NCBI RefSeq assembly: GCF_034190915.1
Contig: NW_026947501.1
Span: forward strand, 1,116,001 to 1,180,000
Direction of reading: 5' to 3'
Length of the DNA stretch: 64,000 nucleotides
Origin: Cavia porcellus
Lineage: Eukaryota; Chordata; Mammalia; Rodentia; Caviidae
Of this stretch, positions 1 through 10,580 are shown piece by piece. The notes beneath the pieces were generated by a model that saw only the letters and a program-made list of their open reading frames with translations, made no database searches and was not told the DNA's origin. Each line of letters opens with the position of its first letter. Position 1 is the stretch's first letter. The position numbers and the translations under genes were made by a program.

Positions 1-9
1 CTAGGAGGA

Positions 10-978
10 ATGTATTTAGAAGAAAATATATCCCATCCACCTCATATATCAGACACAATAGCTACTGAAATTGACAAGCAACTCCAGGAAGCTTTAAAGA
101 AATTCAAACTCGAAATAATCTCCCAGATAAAAGAAGAAACGATAAAAGAAATGAAAGAGATTCTAAATATATCTAAAGAAAACACAGATAAAAAATTGGA
201 GGAACTAAACAAAAAGATAGACTCCCTAGACAAGCAATATAAGAAACAAACAGAATACATAATGCAGATGCACAGAGATATACAGGAAATAAAAAACTCC
301 ACTGAAAGTTGTATAAACCGCCTTAATGAAAGTGAAGATAAAATTTCAGACCTTGAAGACAGGATTGCAGCTAGTGAACAGGAAAGGAAAGATCTTTTAA
401 AAATAACAAGGAATCAGGAAACAACAATTCAACAACTGCAAGACGATGCAAAGAAGAATAACATAAGAATGATAGGGATTAATGAAAAAGAAGGAGACAA
501 CATAAAGGATATCAAGAGGATATTTAGAGAAGTAATAGCTGAAAATTTCCCAAGCATGAGATCAGAAACTGACATAAGGATCAGTGAAGCATATAGAACT
601 CCAAATAGTCATAACAAAAATAAAACTACACCCAGACATATAATAATCACCATCCCAGAAATCCAACACAAGAATAGATTATTAAAAGTTGTCAGAGAGA
701 AAAGACAGATCACTTATAAAGGAAAACCTATCAGAATCACAGCAGACTTCTCATCACAAACAATAAAGTCAAGAAGAACATGGAGTGAAGTATTGCAGAT
801 CCTAAAGCAAAATGATTTCCAACCTAGACTGATATATCCTGCAAAACTATCATTCAAAATAGATGGTGAAATATGATACTTCCATGACAAAGAACAGCTG
901 AAGAACTTCATGAACACCAAACCAACCCTGCAAAAAATATTGAAAGACAGTTTAGATACACAAAGAAAAAACCACTAA
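10..978 (+). pseudogene. L1 ORF1p, nucleic-acid chaperone, one internal stop
   Basis: ORF1p is the trimeric RNA-binding protein of the L1 ribonucleoprotein particle and is needed in cis for retrotransposition. Residues about 20-148 are K/E/I/L-rich heptads of the trimerising coiled coil. The RRM domain starts near residue 150 (NNIRMIG) and includes TPRHI at 207-211. The C-terminal domain follows KGKPIRITADFS (237-248) and keeps the Arg-Arg pair (255-256) that aligns with human RR261-262, and the YPAKLSF motif. A TGA at 874-876 breaks the frame where related proteins have Lys. The same frame continues 33 more codons (starting YFHDKEQLK) to TAA 976-978, giving about 322 codons against 338 in human. 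ATG 10 gives an N-terminus of roughly family length, but the frame is open to the window edge, so an upstream start is possible. Confidence 0.93.
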
Positions 979-1014
979 GCAAAGCAAATAATTAAACAGA
1001 ACAGAAAGATAAAG
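979..1014 (+). other. L1 inter-ORF spacer, 36 nt
   Basis: This A-rich spacer separates the ORF1 stop (TAA 976-978) from the first ORF2 ATG (1015). It has no stop codon in the ORF1 frame, and ORF2 lies in that same frame, so one stop codon is all that separates the two reading frames. In mammalian L1s, ORF2 is translated by an unconventional, low-efficiency mechanism after ORF1. I see no other element here. Confidence 0.8.
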
Positions 1015-4000
1015 ATGCAACAGCAGAGAGTTAAGATTCCTACAATTAACCAGCATTTAACAGTAATAACCATTAATGTAAATGGTCTCAGTGCACCAAT
1101 CAAAAGAAACAGACTAGCAGAATGGATCAAGAAACAAAATCCAACCATATGCTGTTTACAGGAAACCCATCTAACCCAGAAGGATACTCACAGACTGAAA
1201 GTCAAATGATGGAAAACAATTCTTCGTGTAGCAGGAATCCAAAAAAAGGCAGGAGTAGCCATTCTGTTTGCAGACAACGTGAACTTTAAACCAACAATGA
1301 CTATAAAGGATAAAGAAGGTCACTACATACTCATAAGGGGAAAATTCCAAGAGGAAGAGATAACTATCTTAAATGTATACGCACCAAACTCCAGAGCACC
1401 CAGTTATATAAAACAACTATTAACAGAAATGAAAACTCAAATTATCAGTAACACAATTGTAACAGGAGACCTTAATACACCATTGACACCAAGGGACAGA
1501 TCAACCAGACAGAAAATGAGCAAAGAAATAACAGAACTGAATCATACCTGTGAAAAAATGGGTTTGATAGACATATACAGAATGTTCCACCCAACAACAT
1601 CAGAATACACATTCTTCTCAGCAGTACATGGATCATTTTCTAAAATAGACCATATATTAGCTCACAGAACATATTTAAACAAGTGTAAAAGAGCTGAAAT
1701 CATCCCTTGCATGTTATCGGACCATAGCGCTCTGAAATTAGAAATTAATGATAAAAGATACTGCAAAAATCCCACAAACACATGGAAACTGAATAACACC
1801 CTCTTGAGTAATCAGTTGGTCACAGAAGAAATTAAAGAAGAAATTAAACAATACCTAAAAGAAAATGAAAATTCAGATACAACTTACCAGAATCTGTGGG
1901 ATGCAATGAAAGCCGTCCTGAGAGGAAAATTTATTGCACTGAGTTCCCACATCAGGAAAACAGAAAGAATACAAATAAATAACTTGATGCTACACCTCAA
2001 ACAGCTAGAAAAAGAAGAGCAAGTCAAGCCCAAAGCCAAAAGAAGAAAGGAAATTATAAAAATCAGAGCAGAAATCAATGCAATAGAGACTAAGAAAACA
2101 ATCCAAAGAATCAACGAATCAAAGAGTTGGTTCTTTGAAAGAATAAATATAATCGATAATCCCCTAGCCAACCTTATTTAAAAAAAGGGAAGAAAAAGCT
2201 CAAATTCATGCAATAAGAAATAAAAAAGGAGAAATCACTACAGACCCAATAGAAATACAGAAGATCATCAACACCTATTTCGAAAACCTCTACTCTCAAA
2301 AGTTTGATAACACAGAAGAAATAGACAGATTCTTAGAAGCATATGAAGTCCCAAAGCTAGATCAAGAGGATGTAAAACTGTTGAATAACCCAATCTCTGT
2401 TACTGAAATTGAAAATGTAATTAAGTCCTTACCCAACAAGAAGAGCCCAGGCCCAGATGGATTCACTGCAGAATTCTACAAGAAATACAAAGAAGACCTA
2501 ATGCCAACATTCCTCAAACTATTCAATGAAATTTAAAGGGAAGCAATCCTTCGTAAGTCATTCCTGGGAGCAAATATTACTCTAGTACCAAAACCTGAGA
2601 AAGACCCAACTAAAAAAGAGAACTATAGACCGATCTCCCTAATGAACACAGATGCAAAAATCCTCAATAAAATATTGGCAAATAGGATCCAGCAAATCAT
2701 CAAGAAGATTATACACCATGACCAAGTGGGATTCATCCCAGGAATGCAAGGATGGTTCAACATACGCAAATCAATAAATGTAATCCACCATATCAATAAA
2801 GCCAAAAATAAGAATCACATGATCATTTCTATAGATGCAGAATAAGCCTTCAATAAGGTCCAACATTTATTCATGATATAAACTTTACAGAAAATTGGAA
2901 TAGATGGTCTTTACCTCAATATAATAAAGGCCATTTATGACAAACCAATAGCCAGCATTATACTAAATGGCCAAAAATTGAAAGCCTTTTCTTTAAAATC
3001 AGGCACAAGACAAGGATGTCCTTTATCACCACTCCTATTTAATATAGTACTGAAAGTACAGGCCAGAGCAATTAGGAAACAAAGAGAAATAAAATGGGTA
3101 AAGATAGGAAAAAAAGAAGTTAAGTTATCATTGTTTGCAGATGACATGATACTCTACATAGAAGACCCCCTAAACTCCATTGAAAGACTCTTAGATACAA
3201 TAAATAAATTCAGTAATGTGGCTGGATACAAAATCAATACTCAGAAATCAATAGCATTACTATACACAAACAACAAAATCACAGAGAGGGAAATAAGAGA
3301 AACTGAACTATTCACATTGGCAAACAAAAAAATGAAATATTTACAAATTACTCTTACGAAAGAAGTGAAAGACTTATACAGTGAAAACTATAATACAATG
3401 AAAAAGGAAATAGAAGATGATCTCAGAAAATGGAAAGACATCCCTTGCTCATGGATAGGAAGAACAAACATTGTGAAGATGGCCATTCTCCCAAAACTGT
3501 TATACAGATTCAATGCAATCCCAATAGAAATACCATCAACATACCTTATAGATCTAGAGAAATCACTCCTAAATTTCATCTGGAACCAGAAGAGACCTAG
3601 AATCGCAAAGGCAATTCTAAGCAGCAAAGACAAAGCAGGAGGCATCACAATCCCTGACTTGAAATTATACTACAAAGCAACAGTAGTAAAATCAACATGG
3701 TATTGGAATCAAAACAGAGCCGAAGATCAATGGAATAGATTACAACTACAAACTACAAACACACTCAACCACCTTATCTTTGATAAAGGAGCCAAGCAGG
3801 TTCACTGGAAGAACGACAGTCTCTTTAATAAACGGTGCTGGAAAAACTGGCTCTGCATTTGCCGAAAACTAAAGCTAGACCCATGTCTATCACCATGTAC
3901 TAAATTAAAATTTAAATGGGTCAAAGATCTGAATATTAAAACAGAAACACTAAATCTATTGGAAGACAAATTGGGTAGAAACCTTGGACATATAGGAGTA

Positions 4001-4850
4001 GGTAGAGAATTCATGATCAGGACTCAAACCGCATGGGAAATACTTCCCAGAATCAATAACTGGGACCACTTCTTATTAAAAAGTTTCTGCATGTCAAAAG
4101 AAATTTCCAGCATGGTGAAAAGAAAACCCACATACTGGGAAAAGATTTTAGTGAACTCTCTCTCAGACAAGGGACTCTTGTCTAAAACATATAAAGAATT
4201 AAAAAAAACTCAGACCTCCAAAATTCAAAGATCCAATCCAAAAATGGGCATCTGAGATGAATACGCAATTCTCAGATGAAGAAATGCAAATGGCAAATAA
4301 ATACATGAAAAAATGCTCATCATCATTGGTCATTAGAGAAATGCAAATTAAAACCACACTGAGATACCATCTCACTCCTGAAAGAATGGCCAGGATCAAG
4401 AAAACCAACAACAACAAATGCTGGAGAGGCTGTGGGGAAAAAGGAACTCTCCTGCACTGTTGGTGGGAGTGTAGACTGGTACAGCCTTTGTGGAGGTCTG
4501 TCTGGAGATTTCTCAAAAAGTTGGGATTGGAAATCCCATTTATTCCAGCTATTCCACTTCTAGGCATATTCCAAGAGGAACTGAAAGCATCATACCACAG
4601 TGATATATGTGCACCTATGTTTATAGCAGCAAAATTTGTAATTGCCAGATCTTGGAAACAACCCAAGTGTCCATCAACTGAGGAATGGATAAAAAAGTTG
4701 TGGTGTTTCTATACAATGGAGTATTATTCAGCTATAGAGAAGGATCACATTGAGATATTTATCAATAAATGGGCGCAGCTTGAGACCATACTCACAAGTG
4801 AAATAAATCAATCTCGCATGTATGAATACCGAATAGTTTCCCTAATGTAA
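1015..4850 (+). pseudogene. L1 ORF2p, endonuclease/reverse transcriptase, multiply broken
   Basis: ORF2p nicks target DNA and reverse-transcribes L1 RNA from the nick. The endonuclease domain keeps N21, E50, D152, N154, D212 and H237, which match human N14, E43, D145, N147, D205 and H230 at a constant +7 offset, so this domain has no net indel. The reverse transcriptase keeps the motif A Asp in SIDAE (codon 2834) and FADD (3134-3145), also at +7. The C-terminal Cys/His motif C-x3-C-x7-H-x4-C is intact at 4419-4472. Breaks: TGA 1207-1209 (Gly expected), a +1 shift at about 2179, TAA 2534-2536 (acidic residue expected), TAA 2843-2845 and TAA 2879-2881 (Lys expected), and a net 5-nt loss in an A run at about 4241-4244 that moves the end into a third frame. 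Overall length is about 1,277 codons against 1,275 in human. It ends at TAA 4848-4850. Confidence 0.95.
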
Positions 4851-5639
4851 GTAATGATTCAAATATATAAAAATATGTGGTAATCATGATTCCCCATTAT
4901 GTGGCCTTGAAGCCTTATAAAATTTTCACTTATTAATTAGAAAGGCTTTATTCTGGCCTTCTTGATATGGAAATATTTGAAGCTATAGTATATGAAGTTT
5001 TATCCAAATATTTCAAGGAAAAAGACAGACACTATGGTAACTACTATTAAATTGGGTTATTTGGTGATGAAGCACGAGGTTGCTGAAACAGTCATGCCTT
5101 GACCTCTATTGTTATATTGTTATGTCCTGTTTTAACTCAATCTCTCCCTTATTCTTTAAAAAATTTATTTAGTTATTTCTTATGTTTATTTTAATTAAGG
5201 GGAAAAATTTAAAAAATTAGGATATATAATAGTAACTCTTTTTGATTTCCTATTAACTTGTTTTGAAGTCCTGTAATTCTCCCACGATCTTGTTTTGAGT
5301 GATTAGACTCTGTTCCATTCTGTGCGATAGTATCAAGTTTGAGGGTTTAGGCAACTACTTTGAAGGCAATAAGATTCACTAACATGCCCATTCTGGTTTG
5401 AATATTGTCTCCTTTGGAAGTCTTGTAATGTTTACAATGCCTCAGTTTTATTTGTCCTGTTCTCTACTGTTTTGTCCAACTTTCTAATATCTAATGAGAT
5501 AGACAATTCTTTTTAAGGAAACAAGAGACAACGTTGATAACCATTGTTGATAACCTTGTACTCTGTTCTACATCATGTGCTATGTCTATCCTTGGTTTTG
5601 ACTGACAGCTTTGTTTTGCCATATTTGACTTTATTCTCT

Positions 5640-5655
5640 CCCCCCCCCAAAAAAA
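5640..5655 (+). other. C9-A7 homopolymer junction in L1 3' UTR
   Basis: Nine C followed by seven A. Mammalian L1 3' UTRs often carry a purine- or G-rich tract; here the G run would be on the minus strand. A single G9 run is not by itself a quadruplex motif. Such runs are also common sites of sequencing and assembly length error. Confidence 0.6.
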
Positions 5656-5930
5656 GTAATAAGAACTAAGGAGTAATAAAATCCAAAATGTGTAAATTTT
5701 GTTGTAAAAAAGAGAGGGAGGAAAAAAAAAGAGCTCTAACGTATATAACAGCAAGTGTGTTTAGGGGTGTTGAATAGCTGACTATATTAATGTTTTTGGA
5801 TCATTGAACACAGCTGTTTGCAGTCTCTCTGTTTGAATGTCCACTTTGTATTCTTTGAAACTGTGATTTGAGCAACTATTTCCAAGATGATAATATGTAA
5901 TCTATTAACAGGTGATTTCTTACTGTTAAG

Positions 5931-5964
5931 TTTTTGTTTTTCTTTTTCTTTTTTTTTTTTTTGT
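5931..5964 (+). other. T-rich tract in L1 3' UTR
   Basis: Thirty-odd pyrimidine-dominated bases, with an uninterrupted T run of at least 12 near 5949-5962, followed by GTAG. It resembles a polypyrimidine tract before an AG, but nothing nearby supports splicing. It is most simply a low-complexity part of the 3' UTR. Confidence 0.55.
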
Positions 5965-6030
5965 AGTTCTGTATTATGTGTAACTTTATACCACTTTGTT
6001 TTGTTTTGTGTTTTTCTCTTTTTCCTCTTA

Positions 6031-6036
6031 AATAAA
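6031..6036 (+). promoter_or_regulatory. L1 terminal polyadenylation signal AATAAA
   Basis: AATAAA lies about 6 nt before the short A run (6043-6048) that ends the element, as expected for the L1 mRNA 3' end. A second AATAAA at 5675-5680 lies inside the 3' UTR and is probably not the main site. The tail is only six A, either eroded or trimmed at the junction with telomeric repeat. Confidence 0.8.
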
Positions 6037-8161
6037 GTTTTTAAAAAAGGATTAGAATTTCGGGTTAAGGTTAGGGTTGGATTTTAGGTGTTAGGGATAG
6101 TGATAGGGTTAGGGTTAGGTTTAGGTTTACAGATAGGGTTATGTTTAGGGGTAGTGTTAGGGTTAGGGATAGCGTTAAGTTAGGGTTAGGGTTAGGGTTA
6201 TTGTTAAGGTTAGGGTTAGGGTTAGGGTTAGGTTTAGGTTTGGGGTTATGGTTAGAGTTTAGCTTTAGGTTTAGTGATAGAGTTTGGGGTTAGGGTTAGG
6301 GTTAGTGTTAGTCTTAAAAGTTATGGTTAGGGTTAAACTTAGGTTTAGGTTTGGGGTTAGGGTTAGCATTAAGGATACGTTAAGTGTTAGCATTACGGTT
6401 AGTCATTGGGTTTAGGGTTAGGGTAATGTTTAGGGTTATGCTTAGGTTTAGAGGTTAGTTTTAGGGTTAGGGTTATGTTTAGAGTTAGGTTTATGAATAG
6501 GTTAGGGTTAGGGTTAGTGTTAAGTTTAGTGTTATGGTTAGGGGTAGGTTTTGGTTGAGCTTTAAAGTTAGGGTTATAGTTAGGGTTAGAAGTTAGGTTT
6601 AGTGTTAGGTTTAGGGTTAGGGTAAGGGACAGGTTTATGGTTAGGTTTAGTGTTAGAAGTTATGGTTATCATTAGGGTTAGGGTTAAGGCTAGGGTTTGG
6701 GTTAGAGTTAGGGTTAGAGGTATGGGTTAGGGTTAGAGTTAGGGTTAAGGTTAGTGTTTGGGTAAGGTATAGGTTTATGTTTAGGGTTAGTGTTACAGGT
6801 GATTATTATTAAGGTTAGTGTTAAGGTTTAGGGTTAGGGTTAGGGTTAGGGTTATGCTAGGGTTAGGATTAGGGTTATTTTAGGGTTAGGTATTACAGTC
6901 AGGTTTAGGGTTAGATTAAGGGTGAGCATTAGCGTTAGGGTTAGGAATTAATTTTTGGTTTAGGATTATGGTTATTGTTAGGGTTAGTGTTAGGGTTAGG
7001 TTTAGGGGTTAGGTGTTAGGGAGATTGTTAACATTGTGCTTCATGTTATGTTAGGGTTAGGGTTTGGATTAGGTTTATGTTTAGGCTTGGCGTTAGGGTT
7101 AGGGTTAGTGTCAGGTTTAGTGTTAATTTTAGGGTTAGGGTTGGGGTTATGTGTTAGGGATAGGGTTAGGGTTAGTGTTAGATTTTCGATAAGGATTATA
7201 TTTAGGAATAGATTTAGGTTTAGTCTAGGGTTAGTGTTATGTTTAGGTTTAAGGTTAGGGTTAGTGTGAGTGTTAGAATTTGGTTTAGGATTAGGGTTAG
7301 AGTTACAGTTACTGTTAGGGTTACATGTTAGCTTTAGGTTTAGGGTTAGTGTTAGTGTTAAGGTTAGAGTTAGGGTTAGCTTTAGCTTTAGAGTGTTAGG
7401 GTTAGGGTTAGGGTTTAGGTTAGGGTTAGGTTTAGGGTTAGAGTTGGGATTAGAAGTTACGGTTAGGGGTAAGGGTATGGTTATGGTTATGGTCAGGATT
7501 AGGATTAGTGTTAGGCTTAGGTTTAGCGGTTAGGTGTTAGGGAGATGGTTAAGGTTAGGCTTCGGGTTAGCTTTAGTTTAGGGTTATGATTAGGTTTAGG
7601 GTTAGGCTTAGGGTTAGGGTTAGGTTTAGGGTTAGTGTTAGGTTTAGTGTTAGTTTTAGGGTTAGGTTTAGTGTTAGGATTAGGATTAGGAGTTAGGTAT
7701 AGGTTTAGGGTTCAGGTTAGGGTTAGGGTTAGTTTTTTGGTAAGGATTATGTTTAGGAACAGAGTTAGTTTTACAGTTAGCGATTAGCGTTCTGGTTACG
7801 TTTAGGTTTAGGTTTAGGTTTAGGGATAGTGTGAGGGTTAGAATTTGGCTTAGTGTTAGGTTTAGTTTTAGGGTTAGGGATTGTGTTAGGATTAAGGTTA
7901 GGGTTAGCATTAGAGGGTTAGGGTTAGGGCTATGGTTAGAGGTTAGTGTTAGGTTTAGGGTTAGAGCTTGGGGTTAGAGTTAGGGTTAGAGTTAGGCTTA
8001 AAGTTTAGTGTTAGGGTTAGGGTTAGTGTTAGGGTTTGGGTTATGGTTCCGGTTTGTGTTAGGGTTACGATTAGGTTAATGTTAGTGTTAGTGATAGGTT
8101 TTGGGTTAGTTTTAGGTTTAGGTTTAGGGTTAGAGTTAGGGGTTAGGTGTTAGGGATAGTG

Positions 8162-8197
8162 TTAGGGTTAGGGTTAGGGTTAGGGTTAGGGTTAGGG
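8162..8197 (+). repeat. Perfect TTAGGG run, six units
   Basis: Six exact hexamers followed by TTATGG. Comparable six-unit runs occur at 12500-12535, 35653-35688 and 52759-52794. These short islands are the best candidates for residual shelterin binding and for stable G-quadruplex on the + strand. Confidence 0.9.
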
Positions 8198-9472
8198 TTA
8201 TGGTTAGGGTTAGATTTAGGGATAGTGTTAGTGTTAGTGTTAGGGTTAGGGTTAGGGTTTAAGTTAGGTTTAGGTTTAGGATTAGTGTTAGGGTTAAGGT
8301 TAGAGTTAGAGTTATGGTTAGAGGTTAGTGTTTATTTTTAGTGTTAGAGTATGGGGTTAGGGTTCGGGTTAGGGTTAGGCTTGGAGGTTGTTGTTAGGGT
8401 TAGGGTTAGGGTTTGGGTTACGATTTGTGTTAGTGTTACGATTAGGTTTAGGGTTAGGGTTAGTGTTAAGTTTCGGGTTAGTTTTATGGTTAGGTTTAGT
8501 GTTAGGGTTAGGGGTTAGGTGTTAGTGGTAGTGTTAGCGTTAGGGTTACAGTTAGGTTTAGTCGTTAATTTAGGGTTAGGGTTAGAGTTAGTATTAGGGT
8601 TGGGGTTACGATTAGGGTTAGGGTTTGGATTAGGATTAACGTTATGTTTAGGGTTTAAGTATTAGGGATAGGGTTAGGGTTAGGCTTCGGGTTATGGTTT
8701 TTGTTAGGATTACGATTAAGATTAGGTTTATAGTTAGGGTTAGGTTTAGGGTTAGTTTTAGGATTAGGTTTTTGGTTAGGGTTAGGTGGTAAGTAGTATG
8801 AATAGTGTTAGTGTTAGGGATATTGTTAGGGTTAGGTTTACGGTTAGTGTTAGTGTTAGGGATAGTGTTAGCATTAGGGTTATTGTTAGGGTTTAGGGTA
8901 GGTTGAAGGGTAAGGATTACTCTTAGGGTTAGGGTTAGGGTTAGTGTTAGGGTTATGTTTAGAGGTTAGCATTAGGTTTAGTGTTAGAATTTTGCGTTAG
9001 GGTTAGGGTTATTGTTAGGTTTAGAGGTTATGGTTAAGTTTAGGCTTAGGGTTAGTGTTAAAGCTTAGGTTTAGGTTTAGGGTTAATGTTAGGGTTAGGG
9101 TTAGGGATAGAGTAAGTCTTAGGATTAGGGTTAGTCATTAGGTTTAGGGTTAGGGTTACACTTAGGGTTAGGCTTATTGCTAGATTTAGAAGTTAGTGTT
9201 AGGGTTATTGTTAAGTTTATTGTTAGGGTTAGGGTTTGGTTTAGAGTTACGTTTAAGTTTAGGGTAAGGGTTAGGTTTAGGGTTAGGGATAGGGTTATGC
9301 TTAGGCTTCAGGTTACGGTTAGGGTTAGTGTTATGATTAGGTTAGTGTTAGGATTAGCGTTAGGTGTTAGTGATAGGATTATGGGTTAGGCTTAGCGTTG
9401 GGATTAGGGTTAGTGTTAGGGTTACCCTATTGTTAAGGTTAAAGTGAGAGTTAGGTATTACAGTCATTGTTA

Positions 9473-9493
9473 GGGTTACTTTTAAAATAACCC
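9473..9493. repeat. Imperfect small inverted repeat around a telomeric unit
   Basis: GGGTTACTTT faces AAATAACCC across a short centre. It is the diverged counterpart of the perfect version at 17871-17891, at the same place in the preceding 8.2-kb unit. It contains a short C-strand piece on the + strand. Confidence 0.6.
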
Positions 9494-10580
9494 TAGTAGG
9501 CTTAGGTTTAGGGTTAGGAATTTATATTAGGTTTAGGGTTAGGGTTATGGGTAGAGTTTAAGGTTAGGGTTAGGCATAGGGTTAGGATTAGAAGCTGGGT
9601 TAGGGGTAGGGTTAGGTTTATGGTTATGGTTAGGGTTAGGCTTAGTGTTAGGGTTAGGGTTAGGGGTTTGGTGTTAGGTAGAGTGCTAAGGTTAGGCTTC
9701 GCGTTACGGTTAGTGTTAGCTTTAAGATTAATTTTAGTGTTATGCTTCGCGTTAGGTTTAGGTTTAGTGTTAATTTTAAGATTAAGATTAGGATTAGTGT
9801 TAGGAGTTAAGTGTTAGGGATAGGGTTAGGGTTAGGTTTACGGTTAGGTTTAGTGTAAGGGATAGTGTTAGGGTTAGCGTTAGGGTTTAGTGTTTGAGTT
9901 AGGCTTAGGGTTAGGTTTAGGTTTAGGGTTAAGGGTAGTGCTAGGGTTAGGAGTTGGTTTAGTGTTAGTGTTAATTTTTTGGCTAGAGTTATGGTTAGGT
10001 TTAGATTTTAGGGTTAGGGTTAGTATTACAGTTAGAGTTTAGGATTAGGGTTAGGTTTAGGGTTAGTATTAGGGTTAGGGTTAGTGGTTAGGTGTTAGGG
10101 AGAGTGTTATGGTTAGGCTTCGGGTTACAGTTTCGTTTAAGGTTATGATTAGGTTTAGTATTAGGATTAGGATTAGGGTTAGAGTTTAGAATTAGGGTTA
10201 TGGTTAGTGTTAGGTTTTGGTTACGGTTGGAATTTAGGGTTAGGTCTATGGTTATGGCTAGGTTTAGGTTTAGGGTTATGGTTAGAGGTTAGTGTTAGGG
10301 TTTGTAGTTAGTATTAGGGTTAGGTTTAGGGATAGTGTTAGGGTAGTGTTAGGGTTTAGGTTAGGGTTAGGGTTAGTATTAGTGTTGGGTTTAGGGTTAG
10401 GGTTAGGTTTAGAGTTATGGTTAGAGGTTAGCATTAGGTTTAGTTTTATAGTTTGATGTTAGGGTTAGGCTCAGGGTTAGGCTTCGATGTTATGGTTATG
10501 GTAATGGGTATGGTTAGGGTTAGGGTTATGATTAGGATTAAGGTTAGGTATAGGGTTAGGGTTAGTGTTAGGGTTAGGAT

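Larger units (their letters stand above)
1..6048 (+). mobile_element. LINE-1 (L1) non-LTR retrotransposon, inactive, 5' end beyond window
   Basis: In order the element shows ORF1 (RNA-binding chaperone), a 36-nt spacer, ORF2 (endonuclease and reverse transcriptase), a long A/T-rich 3' UTR, an AATAAA signal and a short A run. That is the standard mammalian L1 layout. Both ORFs align by eye end to end with the known human L1 proteins, so the element is close to full length from ORF1 onward. The 5' UTR and promoter are off the left edge. It is dead: one stop in ORF1, and four stops plus two frameshifts in ORF2. Its sense strand is the G-rich strand of the adjoining telomeric array, and its 3' end touches that array directly. 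The family fits a placental mammal; I cannot assign a subfamily or species. Confidence 0.96.
4851..6048 (+). other. L1 3' UTR, about 1.2 kb, A/T-rich
   Basis: This stretch has no coding content; the two short ORFs in it (minus-strand 5491-5754 and plus-strand 5887-6087) are chance. It is A/T-rich with scattered homopolymers: C9 followed by A7 near 5640-5655, a purine-rich stretch near 5706-5733, and a long T-rich tract near 5931-5964. It ends with AATAAA and A6. It is much longer than the roughly 200-nt human L1 3' UTR; long 3' UTRs occur in other mammalian L1 lineages. I see no second insertion, tRNA-like SINE head or target-site duplication, but a small unknown repeat inside it cannot be excluded. 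Confidence 0.75.

Noticed and set aside
1..9. L1 5' UTR or promoter
   Set aside because: Only nine bases precede the first ORF1 ATG, too few to assign anything.
42..4666. Minus-strand ORFs across the L1
   Set aside because: They are shadows of ORF1 and ORF2 with no recognisable domain. The sense frames match L1 proteins from end to end.
5931..5967. Polypyrimidine tract followed by AG, resembling a 3' splice acceptor
   Set aside because: No plausible donor, branch point context or downstream exon. Low-complexity T runs make this likely by chance.
5887..6087. Plus-strand 66-codon ORF at the end of the L1 3' UTR
   Set aside because: A Phe- and Cys-rich translation of the T-rich tract that runs into telomeric repeat; chance.
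6049..6320. TERRA promoter or CpG-rich subtelomeric repeat at the array edge
   Set aside because: The sequence before the array is A/T-rich L1 3' UTR with no CpG-rich or 29-bp/37-bp/61-bp-like repeats of the human type. Transcription of the array cannot be judged from this sequence.
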